From BMS3ABIN04 sp965554225 (GTDB taxonomy: Bacteria; Bacteroidota; Ignavibacteria; Ignavibacteriales; Melioribacteraceae), in NCBI GenBank assembly GCA_965554225.1, contig CBEVZC010000014.1:1-40765 (forward strand): a stretch of DNA of 40,765 bases. The letters are read 5' to 3'. A program made the position numbers and the translations under genes. Position 1 is the first letter of the stretch; every line of letters begins with the position of its first letter. Shown one piece after another: positions 14,928 to 23,909 of this stretch. The notes beneath the pieces were generated by a model. That model saw only the letters and a program-made list of their open reading frames with translations. It was not told where the DNA came from and did no database searches.

Positions 14928-16112
14928 TCACCGATAAAATTTACTATTTTTTATTTTAATTGGACTTTTTTCGCCCTTAGTATTCAAAATTCTTCTTGCA
15001 AATAAAAATGTATTGTATCTATAATTATTAAAATCTTCAGATGATTTATTTAAACTATTAATTTTTACTTTCCCTGAAGCGTGAATGAATTCTCCGTTAC
15101 CTAAATAAATTCCAACATGAACAACCTTTGCCGGTTTGTCTTTTGTTGCTTTTTTACCGAAAAATAATAAGTCCCCCGGTTTAAATTTACCTAAGTTAAC
15201 CGTAGTATCAATTAATTCTCCAATTAAAGCTTGTTGAGAAGCGTCCCTCGGCAAAATTAAACCGTTTAAGAAATAAACTGTTTTCGTAAATCCGCTGCAG
15301 TCAAATCCCTTAGCTGAAGTTCCGCCCCAAAAATATGGGATTCCAAGAAATGTTTTTGCAGTATCAATAATTTTCTCTCTTGTCGGTTTAACAAATTTCA
15401 GCCATTGATTAAACTTAACACCTTCATTTTTAACGACGTACGCTTTTCTACCGTCGGGGTATTTTACTTTAAAGTAATTCCGCACATCACCGTCAAACAA
15501 CAATATATCGCCAATTACAAGATCGGAAACTCTCAAAGATTTTCTTGCCGGAGTCTTATAAGAAAAACCGTAATCACCGGTGAAGAAGATTTTTTCGGAC
15601 TTCAAATAATTATTTCGTTCCGTAGAATCAATTAAAGTTAAAGCACCGTCATCAATCCATGCAATGTATTCGTCCGGTGTTTGTACTAAATACCAGCCGT
15701 TTTTCTTTTTTAAAACATTTACAACTGTTCCCAGCAATGCTTGAGTTGCCAGCTCGGCTGAATGTTTTGGCTTGGAACGAATATTGGCAACAGAAACATC
15801 AATAATCCCAAAAGTATTATTTCCCAATTTTTCCTCTGGTAAAAAATTAGTATTAGATTCTATTTTGATATTTTTAGATGATAAATATTTTTCTAATTCT
15901 TTAATTGCTTCTTTGTGATTAGTCTCTAAGTTAAGAGTTATATTTTTACCGGACTGTATTTCGTATTTAAATATTGAAGTACGGGCATCGGGTGCATATT
16001 TTTGAGATAAGGAATTAAGCTCTATTTTTAATTCATTCATTTGTTCATTTCCCTCATTGCAAGAGAATAATAAGATAAATCCCAACAAAAATAGTATAAG
16101 AGAATATTTCAT
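14928..16112 (-). CDS. NlpC/P60 murein endopeptidase lipoprotein with SH3-like domains
   Basis: This 394-residue secreted cysteine peptidase is expected to cut D-Glu-diaminopimelate-type bonds in murein peptides. The N-terminus is a lipoprotein signal (LILFLLGFILLFSC, Cys18). A low-complexity region follows, then an SH3-like repeat (SVANIRSKPKHSAELATQAL, about 107-126, and GWYLVQTPDEYIAWI) and probably a second SH3 unit at about 183-230. The C-terminal NlpC/P60 domain has FDCSGFTKTVYF (Cys272), HVGIYLGNGEFIHAS (His332) and a polar third residue near His344. The stop TGA overlaps or nearly meets the start of the epimerase gene, so the two are coupled. Together they could release and convert L-Ala-D-Glu. 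The ATG at 16112 gives a proper signal peptide. Confidence 0.9.
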   Translation of the reverse strand: MKYSLILFLLGFILLFSCNEGNEQMNELKIELNSLSQKYAPDARTSIFKYEIQSGKNITLNLETNHKEAIKELEKYLSSKNIKIESNTNFLPEEKLGNNTFGIIDVSVANIRSKPKHSAELATQALLGTVVNVLKKKNGWYLVQTPDEYIAWIDDGALTLIDSTERNNYLKSEKIFFTGDYGFSYKTPARKSLRVSDLVIGDILLFDGDVRNYFKVKYPDGRKAYVVKNEGVKFNQWLKFVKPTREKIIDTAKTFLGIPYFWGGTSAKGFDCSGFTKTVYFLNGLILPRDASQQALIGELIDTTVNLGKFKPGDLLFFGKKATKDKPAKVVHVGIYLGNGEFIHASGKVKINSLNKSSEDFNNYRYNTFLFARRILNTKGEKSPIKIKNSKFYR

Positions 16113-16250
16113 TCAGCGCTCGAAAATTTATTGAAAATAAAGTTAGCTATTTTTTTTGAAAATTAGTTAAATTTAATGATAAAATTTTTTTGTTCAGAAA
16201 CTTTTTTGGTCTTAGAACATCATATTACATTCGATTAAAATGGAGATGAT

Positions 16251-16499
16251 ATGACAAGTACACAACCAAAAGTAATTATTTTTACTACACCAACATGCAG
16301 TTTCTGTAACGCTGCAAAAAGATATTTTAGAGAAAAGAAAATAAAATATAGAGATATTGATGTATCACGGGATCGCAGAGCTGCAATGGATATGCAGAGA
16401 AGAACAGGCTCTACAGGCGTACCGGTAATCTTAATTAATAATCGCCCTATTGTTGGGTTTGATAAACCAAAAATTAACAGATTGTTAAACATAAAATAA
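16251..16499 (+). CDS. glutaredoxin family protein
   Basis: This small thioredoxin-fold protein (82 residues) has the redox motif TPTCSFCNAAKRYF (Cys-Ser-Phe-Cys at about residues 15-18), DIDVSRDRRAAMDM, the cis-proline loop STGVPVILINNRPIVGFD (about 53-70) and a final helix. It presumably reduces disulfides in the cytoplasm using glutathione or another low-molecular thiol. The Cys-x-x-Cys sequence is close to the NrdH/YruB-like glutaredoxins rather than the classical CPYC. GGAG six bases upstream fixes the start. It is 13 bases before groES and is probably co-transcribed with it, a plausible stress pair. Confidence 0.9.
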   Translation: MTSTQPKVIIFTTPTCSFCNAAKRYFREKKIKYRDIDVSRDRRAAMDMQRRTGSTGVPVILINNRPIVGFDKPKINRLLNIK

Positions 16500-16512
16500 T
16501 AAAGGAGAGATC

Positions 16513-16785
16513 ATGAAAGTTAAACCAATGGACGACAGAGTTCTTGTTGAACTTTTAGAAGAGGAAAGTAAAACTGCTTCAGGAATTATTATTCCGGATT
16601 CTGCAAAAGAAAAACCTACTATGGGTAAAGTTGTAGCTGTTGGAACCGACGAAGATTTGCAAGAACATATTAAAGAAGGCGATAAGATTTTGTTTGGCAA
16701 ATATGGCGGTGAAGATATTTCTTTAGATGGTGTTGACTATAAAATTATTCAAAGAAGTGACATCCTTGCTGTTGTTGAAGGTTAA
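16513..16785 (+). CDS. groES: co-chaperonin GroES
   Basis: This 90-residue co-chaperonin caps the GroEL folding chamber. It has KPMDDRVLVELLEEESKTAS (residues 4-23), the mobile loop ending in GIIIPDSAKEKPTMGKVVAVG (24-44, with the GroEL-binding Ile triplet), and GDKILFGKYGG (56-66). Length and ends are normal. AGGAG upstream fixes the start. No groEL follows: the next gene, past a strong terminator, is a transporter. Either groEL lies elsewhere or this is an extra groES. No CIRCE element (TTAGCACTC-N9-GAGTGCTAA) is present upstream, so HrcA control at this locus is not indicated. Confidence 0.96.
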   Translation: MKVKPMDDRVLVELLEEESKTASGIIIPDSAKEKPTMGKVVAVGTDEDLQEHIKEGDKILFGKYGGEDISLDGVDYKIIQRSDILAVVEG

Positions 16786-16821
16786 TTCTATTATCATAAT
16801 ATTTTGTCTTTTGTTTTATAT

Positions 16822-16856
16822 AAACCTCGAAAATTCTTTCGAGGTTTTTTATTTTT
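16822..16856 (+). terminator. Rho-independent terminator after groES
   Basis: AAACCTCGAAA (16822-16832) and TTTCGAGGTTT (16837-16847) form an 11-bp stem with a 4-base loop, followed by a T-rich run. It lies 37 bases after the groES stop and closes the grx-groES unit. Confidence 0.9.
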
Positions 16857-17045
16857 CGTTTAAATCTGTAAAAACATACTTTGTCAATATCCATTTAATT
16901 TAATTTTAATATATTTTTTCACTTTTAAATTTTTGTTTTTCTAATTAATTCTTTTATTTTCCTATTGAAATTAACTACCTATTATTAGTAATTTGCAACA
17001 TTTCGTTTTGTTATACCTTTAAAACTGATTTATAGAATTTTTTTT

Positions 17046-18422
17046 ATGGTAAATATGTCAAAAAACAAACAGCGCGAACATTGGGGATCCAAAATTGGTT
17101 TTATCTTAGCCGCGGCAGGCTCTGCAGTCGGTTTAGGAAATATATGGAAATTCCCTTATATAGCAGGTGAAAACGGAGGAGCTGCATTCATACTTATATA
17201 TTTAATTTGTATTGCTATAATTGGTCTCCCTGTTTTAATTGCAGAAGTTTTAATGGGAAGAACCACTCAGCGAAATCCGGTTGGAGCTTTCCGCAAATTA
17301 TCTAGTTCCCCGGTTTGGGCTTCCGTAGGAGGATTAGGTGTTTTGGCAGGTTTTGTTATCCTTTCTTTTTATGCTGTAGTTGCGGGTTGGTCGTTTGGAT
17401 ATATTATTGAAGCATTTAAAGGATCCTTCTCAAATTTTACTAAGGTTGGAGCTTCAGGCGACTATTTTACTTCTCTTACAAGCAATATTTATTGGATAGT
17501 AGGTTACTTAGCTATTTTTATAGCGCTCACTATGTCTATAGTGTACTTTGGCGTACAGAAAGGAATTGAGCGAGCCAGTAAAATTATGATGCCTCTTCTT
17601 ATAGTGATATTACTTATTTTAATGGTTAGAGGTTTAACTTTACCGGGCTCTGAAAAAGGACTGGAATTTTTGCTGAAGCCTGATTGGAGTCACATTACCG
17701 GACAAGCTGTTTTAATTGCATTAGGTCATGCTTTTTTTACTCTTAGTTTAGGTATGGGCGCAATGATGACATATGGAAGTTATATGTCGAAAGATGATAA
17801 TATCCCCTCGTCAGCTCTTCAAATAGTAATTCTAGATACGGTAATTGCTTTGATTGCAGGAATTGCAATATTTACAGCTGTATTTGCAACCGCTGAAAAT
17901 CCTGCTGTTGGCCCCGGTTTAATTTTTCACACTTTGCCAGTTGTTTTTTCTAAAATGGCAGGCGGATATATCTTTAGCATATTGTTTTTTATATTATTAA
18001 CAATTGCTGCTCTTACTTCAGCAATTTCGCTACTTGAAGTTGTTATCGCATATTTTGTAGATGAAAGAGGATGGAAAAGGCATAATGCTGTTATTACATT
18101 TGGACTTATAACTTTTCTAGTAGGAATTCCCAGTGCCCTTTCATTTAATGTCATGTCTGATCTTAAAATCTTTGGACTTAATTTTTTTGATTTTGTAGAT
18201 TTTTTGGCTTCAAATATTCTTTTGCCATTAGGCGGTCTGCTCATTTCTATTTTTGTAGCTTGGGTATGGGGTTTTGATAAAGCTCTTGTTAATTTAAAAA
18301 ACGGGGCTGAGAATTTATTCGAAAATAATTATTGGATAGTTTCGACTTGGAAAGTATTTATCAAATATTTCGCTCCAGTTCTTATTTTTATAGTTCTTCT
18401 TAACTCAATAGGAATTCTCTAA
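17046..18422 (+). CDS. sodium-dependent amino acid / neurotransmitter symporter (NSS family)
   Basis: This 458-residue inner-membrane transporter of the SNF/NSS (LeuT-type) family probably imports amino acids with sodium. The N-terminal signature WGSKIGFILAAAGSAVGLGN (residues 14-33) carries the sodium-site residues, followed by IWKFPYIAGENGGAAF, the unwound part of helix 1 and start of helix 2. About 11-12 hydrophobic helices are visible, as usual for bacterial members. Helix 6 contains ALGHAFFTLSLGMGAMMTYG, the second unwound helix, with Ser/Gly residues at the substrate site. The ATG at 17046 gives four residues before a second Met (17055); no Shine-Dalgarno sequence decides between them. 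Substrate is unknown. It is followed 39 bases on by an alanine/sodium-type symporter. Confidence 0.93.
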   Translation: MVNMSKNKQREHWGSKIGFILAAAGSAVGLGNIWKFPYIAGENGGAAFILIYLICIAIIGLPVLIAEVLMGRTTQRNPVGAFRKLSSSPVWASVGGLGVLAGFVILSFYAVVAGWSFGYIIEAFKGSFSNFTKVGASGDYFTSLTSNIYWIVGYLAIFIALTMSIVYFGVQKGIERASKIMMPLLIVILLILMVRGLTLPGSEKGLEFLLKPDWSHITGQAVLIALGHAFFTLSLGMGAMMTYGSYMSKDDNIPSSALQIVILDTVIALIAGIAIFTAVFATAENPAVGPGLIFHTLPVVFSKMAGGYIFSILFFILLTIAALTSAISLLEVVIAYFVDERGWKRHNAVITFGLITFLVGIPSALSFNVMSDLKIFGLNFFDFVDFLASNILLPLGGLLISIFVAWVWGFDKALVNLKNGAENLFENNYWIVSTWKVFIKYFAPVLIFIVLLNSIGIL

Positions 18423-18461
18423 ATAATTAGAAACTATTAATCAATATTCATAGAGTACTGT

Positions 18462-20060
18462 ATGTCTAGAACTAAACTAGCAATTATTACTTTTAGCATT
18501 ATCTTCTTAGTTCTGTTAATTTGGGGAATAGCTTTTTATAATGATGTTTGGGTCTTCCCCGGAAACTTTGAAGTTATTAAAAATTTTCCTTCCGAAGATA
18601 TTCCGCTTGGATCAATTCCATTAATGGTAATTGCCCTGGTTGGTACCGGAATATTTATCTCATTCAAGTTAGGGTTTCCCCAAATAACTCATTTATGGCA
18701 CGGAATAAAAGTAACCGCGGGTATTTACGATAATCCGGATGATGAAGGTGATCTTAACCATTTCAAGGCTCTTTCAACTGCCCTTTCGGCAACTGTTGGT
18801 ATTGGAAATATAGCAGGCGTAGCAACCGCACTTTATTACGGAGGTCCCGGAGCATTATTCTGGATGTGGGTAACTGCATTTTTCGGAACAGCATTAAAAT
18901 TTTCCGAAAGTACATTAGCGCTTAAATATCGCGATATTGACCCGGATGGACATACAGCCGGAGGTCCGATGTACACAATTGAAAAAGGTATCGGGAAAAA
19001 CTGGCGTTGGCTGGCAGTTGCCTTTGCTTCATTTGCAATTATCTGTTCATTTGCAACCGGTAATGCTATTCAATCTTTCACCGTTTCCGATCAGATTTAT
19101 TCCGAAGTTGCACAGATTGTGGGAACAACTCACTTCTTAACCTTAAAACATATACTATGGGGTGATTTTGGTGTTTCAATTGAACAGGTCATCAATGGTT
19201 TAGTATTAGCATTTATTGTTGCAATTGTCATTATCGGAGGTATAAAAAGGATTGGAAATGTAACCGGCTTTTTAGCACCGTTTATGGCAGTTATTTATGT
19301 CTTTGCTTCTTCACTAATTTTATTAGCAAATTTTGATAAACTTGGTGAAAGTTTTAATATGGTTATTTCTATGGCTTTCAATCCCCCGGCAAAAATAGCC
19401 GGAATAGGCGGCGGAGCATTTTTAGTTACACTGAATACAATGCTGTGGGGAATAAAGAGAGGCTTATACTCAAACGAAGCCGGACAAGGCAGCGCTGCAA
19501 TTGCGCACTCTACAGCAAAAACAAGATATCCGGTCAGAGAAGGTTCGGTTGCAATGTTGGGTCCTTTCATTGATACAATCTTGATTTGTTCTCTTACGGG
19601 ATTTGCTATTATAGTTACCGGAGCATGGCATCATACATTATTCTATGTTGAAAGAATTGATCCAAATTTTTCAGGTACACTACTTAACAGCAGTTTACTT
19701 ACCTCATTTGCTTTTAAGGAAGGATTGAGTTGGTTATTTGGCTATGGGGATAAAATTATTACATTATCAGTTCTGCTATTTGCAATTTCAACTGCCATAA
19801 GCTGGTCTTACTACGGAGATAGAGCAACTGATTATCTATTTGGCCCCAAAGCAATATTAACTTATAAATGGATTTTCGTATTGTTCGTTTTTATTGGCGC
19901 TATTGCCCAGTTAGAATCTGTTTGGGCTTTCGGAGATGCAGCTTTAGGCTTTATGACATTCCCGAATTTATTGGCAATTATAATTCTTTCAACTAAACTT
20001 AAGAAAATGTCAAAAGAGTATTATTCAAAAGATTATCCTATTTATAAAAATAAAAAATAG
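18462..20060 (+). CDS. alanine/glycine:cation symporter (AGCS family)
   Basis: This 532-residue membrane protein of the AGCS family imports alanine, glycine or related amino acids with sodium or protons. Signatures include ALSTALSATVGIGNIAGVAT (about residues 105-124), the family's helix-3 block, GGPGALFWMWVTAFFGTALKF, YRDIDPDGHTAGGPMYTIEKG (with the conserved GGPMYY/T) and KRGLYSNEAGQGSAAIAHS (about 331-349), the well-known AGCS motif. About ten transmembrane helices are visible. The gene starts 39 bases after the NSS symporter with no terminator between, so the two may share a transcript. The protein is about 50 residues longer than many members, mainly in the N-terminus (VWVFPGNFEVIKNFPSEDIP). 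Confidence 0.94.
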   Translation: MSRTKLAIITFSIIFLVLLIWGIAFYNDVWVFPGNFEVIKNFPSEDIPLGSIPLMVIALVGTGIFISFKLGFPQITHLWHGIKVTAGIYDNPDDEGDLNHFKALSTALSATVGIGNIAGVATALYYGGPGALFWMWVTAFFGTALKFSESTLALKYRDIDPDGHTAGGPMYTIEKGIGKNWRWLAVAFASFAIICSFATGNAIQSFTVSDQIYSEVAQIVGTTHFLTLKHILWGDFGVSIEQVINGLVLAFIVAIVIIGGIKRIGNVTGFLAPFMAVIYVFASSLILLANFDKLGESFNMVISMAFNPPAKIAGIGGGAFLVTLNTMLWGIKRGLYSNEAGQGSAAIAHSTAKTRYPVREGSVAMLGPFIDTILICSLTGFAIIVTGAWHHTLFYVERIDPNFSGTLLNSSLLTSFAFKEGLSWLFGYGDKIITLSVLLFAISTAISWSYYGDRATDYLFGPKAILTYKWIFVLFVFIGAIAQLESVWAFGDAALGFMTFPNLLAIIILSTKLKKMSKEYYSKDYPIYKNKK

Positions 20061-20134
20061 GTTTTATAATTGTTTGAGATGAAGTGGATTTATAATATAT
20101 TTGATTCGTTTTTTTTAATGATATTGGAGCAAAA

Positions 20135-21340
20135 ATGGTAAACATAAAAAAGAATAAAGGTGTAATAGCAATATTAACCGGCGGTGGAGATGTCCCCGGA
20201 TTAAACCCTGCAATAAGAGCGATTACGATTAGAGCTTTGAGAGAAGGATTTAAAGTAATTGGAATAAAGCGCGGATGGGCTGGAATGATTGAAATTGTAA
20301 GAGATAAAAAGCATGACAATAGCAATAGTTTTATAGAACTTACTGAAAATATTGTTAATAGAGCCGGTAGAACTGGAGGCACTTTTTTACATTCGTCCAG
20401 AACAAGACCCTCCAAAGTTCCCAAGGATGCTGTCCCCGCACATTTAAAGAGTACTTACGATAAAGAACTGAATGATTTAACTCCGGAAGTGCTGAAAAAC
20501 CTTGAATATCTTAATGTAGATTATCTTGTTCCCATCGGCGGAGATGATACTTTGAGTTATGGCGTTCGCTTGCATAAAGAGGGCGTAAAAGTTGTGGCAA
20601 TGCCTAAAACAATGGACAACGACGTTCCGGGTACCGATTACTGTATTGGCTTTAGTACATGTGTTACTAGAACAATTGAATTAACTCACAAACTCCGAAC
20701 AACAGCAGGTTCGCACGAAAGATTTTTAGTAATAGAAGTATTCGGAAGATATGCCGGTTTTAGCGCTTTGCTACCTACTATGGCAGGCGCCGCTAATAGA
20801 TGTGTTATTCCGGAGTATAAGTTTAGCATGGATCATCTAACGGAATTATTAGTTGCCGACAGATATACAAATCCTAGCAAATACTCGGTTGTTTTAGTGT
20901 CAGAAGGCGCAATGTTTGACGACATTGACGAGATGGTTTATAAAAACGAAGAAAAGGATATGTTTGGTCATAAAAAATTGGGTGGTATTGGAGATTTGGT
21001 TTCAACCAAGCTAAAGGAGCTTTCTCCAAAGTACAATAAAGGCAAAAGAATTAATGTAATCAATCAAAGACTTGGTTATTTGGTACGCTGTGGTAATCCC
21101 GATGCTATTGATTCTATTGTTCCTATGGCGTTTGGCAATTTAGCTTTAGATCTTATTTTAGATGGGACATCGGGCAGATTAGTTACTTTAAGAAACGGAA
21201 GATATGATAATGAGCATATTGAAATTATCAGCAGTTACAAAAAGGTCGTTGATGTTCATAAGCATTACAATACAGAAAGATTAAGACCTGTTTATAAGAG
21301 TTTTGAATCGAAACCTTTATTTATTATGACCAGTGATTAA
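20135..21340 (+). CDS. pfp: 6-phosphofructokinase, probably pyrophosphate-dependent
   Basis: This 401-residue glycolytic enzyme phosphorylates fructose 6-phosphate. The N-terminal loop is AILTGGGDVPGLNPAIRA (residues 12-29). PIGGDDTLSYG (133-143) has Asp138 where ATP-using enzymes have Gly104 (E. coli numbering), and MPKTMDNDVPGTDY (156-169) has Lys158 where they have Gly124. Asp plus Lys at these two sites is the known mark of pyrophosphate-dependent enzymes, which run the step reversibly. Substrate-binding motifs are THKLRTTAGSHERFLVIEVFGRYAGFSA and VINQRLGYLVRCG. GGAG five bases upstream fixes the start. A hairpin terminator follows. The PPi preference is inferred from two residues. Confidence 0.93.
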   Translation: MVNIKKNKGVIAILTGGGDVPGLNPAIRAITIRALREGFKVIGIKRGWAGMIEIVRDKKHDNSNSFIELTENIVNRAGRTGGTFLHSSRTRPSKVPKDAVPAHLKSTYDKELNDLTPEVLKNLEYLNVDYLVPIGGDDTLSYGVRLHKEGVKVVAMPKTMDNDVPGTDYCIGFSTCVTRTIELTHKLRTTAGSHERFLVIEVFGRYAGFSALLPTMAGAANRCVIPEYKFSMDHLTELLVADRYTNPSKYSVVLVSEGAMFDDIDEMVYKNEEKDMFGHKKLGGIGDLVSTKLKELSPKYNKGKRINVINQRLGYLVRCGNPDAIDSIVPMAFGNLALDLILDGTSGRLVTLRNGRYDNEHIEIISSYKKVVDVHKHYNTERLRPVYKSFESKPLFIMTSD

Positions 21341-21355
21341 AACAATTATTACAAT

Positions 21356-21397
21356 AAAAAGCCCGATTTGTTTAATTGCAAATCGGGTTTTATTTTT
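21356..21397. terminator. Bidirectional terminator between pfp and uvrD
   Basis: CCCGATTTG (21362-21370) and CAAATCGGG (21379-21387) form a 9-bp stem with A-run before and T-run after. It serves the plus-strand pfp and probably also the converging minus-strand helicase gene, which ends at 21412. Confidence 0.88.
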
Positions 21398-21411
21398 TAC
21401 TAAAGGAAAAC

Positions 21412-23586
21412 TTAAACAAGTTTTAATTTTGCAAATTTTACCAATAATGTTTTTGATCCTTTCGTTTCAAAATTAACGGTAACTTTTTGCATGTCTCCTT
21501 GACCTTCTATTCTAAGAATTTTACCTCTGCCGAATATATCGTGTACTACCCTGCTCCCAACTCGCAAGGATCTTCTTTCCTGATTAAAATCATCAAAACT
21601 TTCCTGGTACAACTCATCATAAAATGCTTTACGTTTTCTTCCTCCTTTACGTGTACCTGCCCCGTTCAATTCATGTATTGTTTCCGGATCTAATTCTTCT
21701 AAAAATCTTGACCTGCTTTGATATGCAACTTCTCCGAACCGATATCGCGATCTGGCATATGTCATAAATACTTTCTCTTCGGCTCTTGTAATTGCAACAT
21801 AAAATAAGCGACGTTCTTCGGCGATTCTTGAATCCTCATCAAATTTCGGGTTTAATGGGAAAATATCTTCTTCGCAACCGGAAATAAAGACAAGAGGAAA
21901 CTCTAACCCCTTAGCGCTGTGAATTGTCATCAATGTAACTGTATTATCCTTATCATCAAACTGATCTGCCCCGGTTAATAAAGAAACTTCAGCAAGGAAA
22001 TCATATATTGAAGCTCCCCTGTGGTCTTTAGAAAACTGTTGAATTCCAGCCAACAATTCTTGTACATTATCGTATCTTGCTAATGAATCCGGTGTATTTT
22101 CTTCTTTATACATCCTCAAGATTCCAAGTTCATCGATCAATGCGGAAGAAAGCTCTGCAAGAGAAAGCTTATCTTTTAAATCAATATACTTATCAAGTAA
22201 TATTTTAAACTGCTTAACATTTTTTTGAATTCTTTCCTTAACTTCAATCACTTCAAATATTCTTGCCATTGTAGTAAATAAACTTATGTTCAGCTTACGT
22301 GCAAAAGCAATCATTTTACCTATTGAAGTATTCCCAATTCCTCTTTGAGGATAGTTCATAATCCTTAATAGACTTTCTTCATCGTTTTGATTTGCCAAAA
22401 CTCGTAAATAAGCAATTAGATCCTTTATTTCTTTTCTACGGTAAAATTCTACACCACCAATAATTTTATAAGGAATTTTTTCTCGTCTAAGCGCTTCTTC
22501 AAGAGCACGGGACTGTGAATTGATTCGGTAAAGAATTGCAATATCATTAAAAGATAATTTTCTTGCAGCAACTTCTTTTTGAATCTGTTTAGCAATTTGA
22601 TATGCTTCATCCTTTTCATCTGAACAGCGCATTATTGTCAGTTGATCACCGTCATTATTTTCTGTCCATAAAGTCTTTTTTATTTGGTCGGAATTATTCT
22701 TAATAACAGACCCTGCCGCAGAAAGTATGTGTTTTGTTGATCTGTAATTTTGTTCCAAACGAAAAACTTTTGCTTTAGGAAAATCTTTTTCAAAATCCAG
22801 CATATTTTTGATATCGGCGCCTCTCCATCCATAAATACTTTGTGCATCGTCTCCAACAACGCAGATTTTTACTCTGGAAGTCGTTAATAACTTAAGTATT
22901 TCATATTGAGCCCTATTTGTATCTTGGAACTCATCGACTAAAATAAACTTAAATTGTTTTCTGTATTTTTGCAAAATTCTGAGATGAGTGTTAAATAGTT
23001 GAATAGGTTTTAAAAGTAAATCATCAAAATCCATTGAATTATTTTCTTTTAACCTAATATTATACTCTCTGTAAATATCGACAATCTTCCTATCTATAGT
23101 AGTTTTAGCCATATGTTTGGCAAATTCATCAGGTAAAATCATCTGGTTCTTTAGAAAGCTTATTTTATGCTGAACACTTGATGCGTTTAATTTTTCCAGA
23201 TTAACATTAAAGGCTTGCATAATATTGCTGACTAGAGAAACCGAATCTTCTCGATCGTAAATGGAAAAATTAGGTTTATATCCTAACTTCTTAGCTTCTA
23301 CTCTTAGAATCCTTGCTAATATTGAATGGAATGTACCCATCCAAAGTTTGTTGGCTTTTGCACCGACTAACTTTTTTATACGCTCTTTCATTTCCTGTGC
23401 AGCTTTATTTGTAAATGTTAACGCAAGAATAGATTCGGGTGTGTAGCCTTGATCAATTAAATAGGCAATTTTATAAGTTAAAACTCTTGTTTTCCCAGAC
23501 CCTGCTCCGGCAACAATCATACTTGGAGCAGAAATAAATTCTACCGCTTCTTTTTGTGCCTCATTTAAGACATTTTTTAATTTCAC
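21412..23586 (-). CDS. uvrD: UvrD/PcrA-type DNA helicase
   Basis: This superfamily 1A 3'-5' helicase of about 724 residues unwinds DNA in nucleotide-excision and mismatch repair and clears stalled forks. Seen in order: Q-motif LNEAQKEAV, Walker A MIVAGAGSGKTRVL, motif Ia LALTFTNKAAQEMKERI, Walker B FILVDEFQDTN, motif III VVGDDAQSIYGWRGA, motif IV RLEQNYRST, motif V TLMTIHSAKGLEFPLVFI and motif VI EERRLFYVAITRAEE. The C-terminus ends in a Tudor-like RVGSRVVHDIFGRGKILRI, typical of PcrA. I prefer GTG at 23586, with GAGG six bases upstream, over the ATG at 23598, which has no Shine-Dalgarno sequence and adds only four residues. It faces pfp across a shared terminator. Confidence 0.95.
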   Translation of the reverse strand: MKLKNVLNEAQKEAVEFISAPSMIVAGAGSGKTRVLTYKIAYLIDQGYTPESILALTFTNKAAQEMKERIKKLVGAKANKLWMGTFHSILARILRVEAKKLGYKPNFSIYDREDSVSLVSNIMQAFNVNLEKLNASSVQHKISFLKNQMILPDEFAKHMAKTTIDRKIVDIYREYNIRLKENNSMDFDDLLLKPIQLFNTHLRILQKYRKQFKFILVDEFQDTNRAQYEILKLLTTSRVKICVVGDDAQSIYGWRGADIKNMLDFEKDFPKAKVFRLEQNYRSTKHILSAAGSVIKNNSDQIKKTLWTENNDGDQLTIMRCSDEKDEAYQIAKQIQKEVAARKLSFNDIAILYRINSQSRALEEALRREKIPYKIIGGVEFYRRKEIKDLIAYLRVLANQNDEESLLRIMNYPQRGIGNTSIGKMIAFARKLNISLFTTMARIFEVIEVKERIQKNVKQFKILLDKYIDLKDKLSLAELSSALIDELGILRMYKEENTPDSLARYDNVQELLAGIQQFSKDHRGASIYDFLAEVSLLTGADQFDDKDNTVTLMTIHSAKGLEFPLVFISGCEEDIFPLNPKFDEDSRIAEERRLFYVAITRAEEKVFMTYARSRYRFGEVAYQSRSRFLEELDPETIHELNGAGTRKGGRKRKAFYDELYQESFDDFNQERRSLRVGSRVVHDIFGRGKILRIEGQGDMQKVTVNFETKGSKTLLVKFAKLKLV

Positions 23587-23789
23587 ACTTGACCTCATTT
23601 TTTTAGAATTGCAAAGATAATAATAAAGGTTCCTATTTCCAAAATTTGCACCTCTTCTTTGCCATATTGTTCTAAATTAAGTAAGATTATTTAAGATATG
23701 CGCCATATTGACGTACCCAGGGATACGAAAGAAAACATATAATATAAGTTTTCAGGATTAATGTGTCTAATTATTTATAACTTTTTATT

Positions 23790-23818
23790 TTGTATTTGTT
23801 GAATTTTCGTTTTATAAT
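23790..23818 (+). promoter_or_regulatory. Probable promoter of the UPF0182 gene
   Basis: TTGTAT (23790-23795) and TATAAT (23813-23818) are 17 bases apart, a close match to a sigma-70-type promoter. They lie about 90 bases before the UPF0182 start in the divergent gap between it and the helicase gene. It is an unaided reading by consensus. Confidence 0.6.
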
Positions 23819-23909
23819 TCCCGGGAAATAATTGTTTAGATACAGAACTTTTAATACTTTGGATTAAGAATAATTTAAAATAGTTTATAAAATATTAGTG
23901 AGAATTCAA

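Noticed and set aside
16113..16250. Search for a CIRCE element or heat-shock operator before the grx-groES unit
   Set aside because: Nothing resembling the CIRCE inverted repeat is present; only AT-rich DNA with weak promoter-like matches.
23599..23897. Possible small RNA or gene between uvrD and UPF0182
   Set aside because: Apart from the promoter at 23790-23818 there is no hairpin with U-tract and no supported frame; the gap is explained as a divergent control region.
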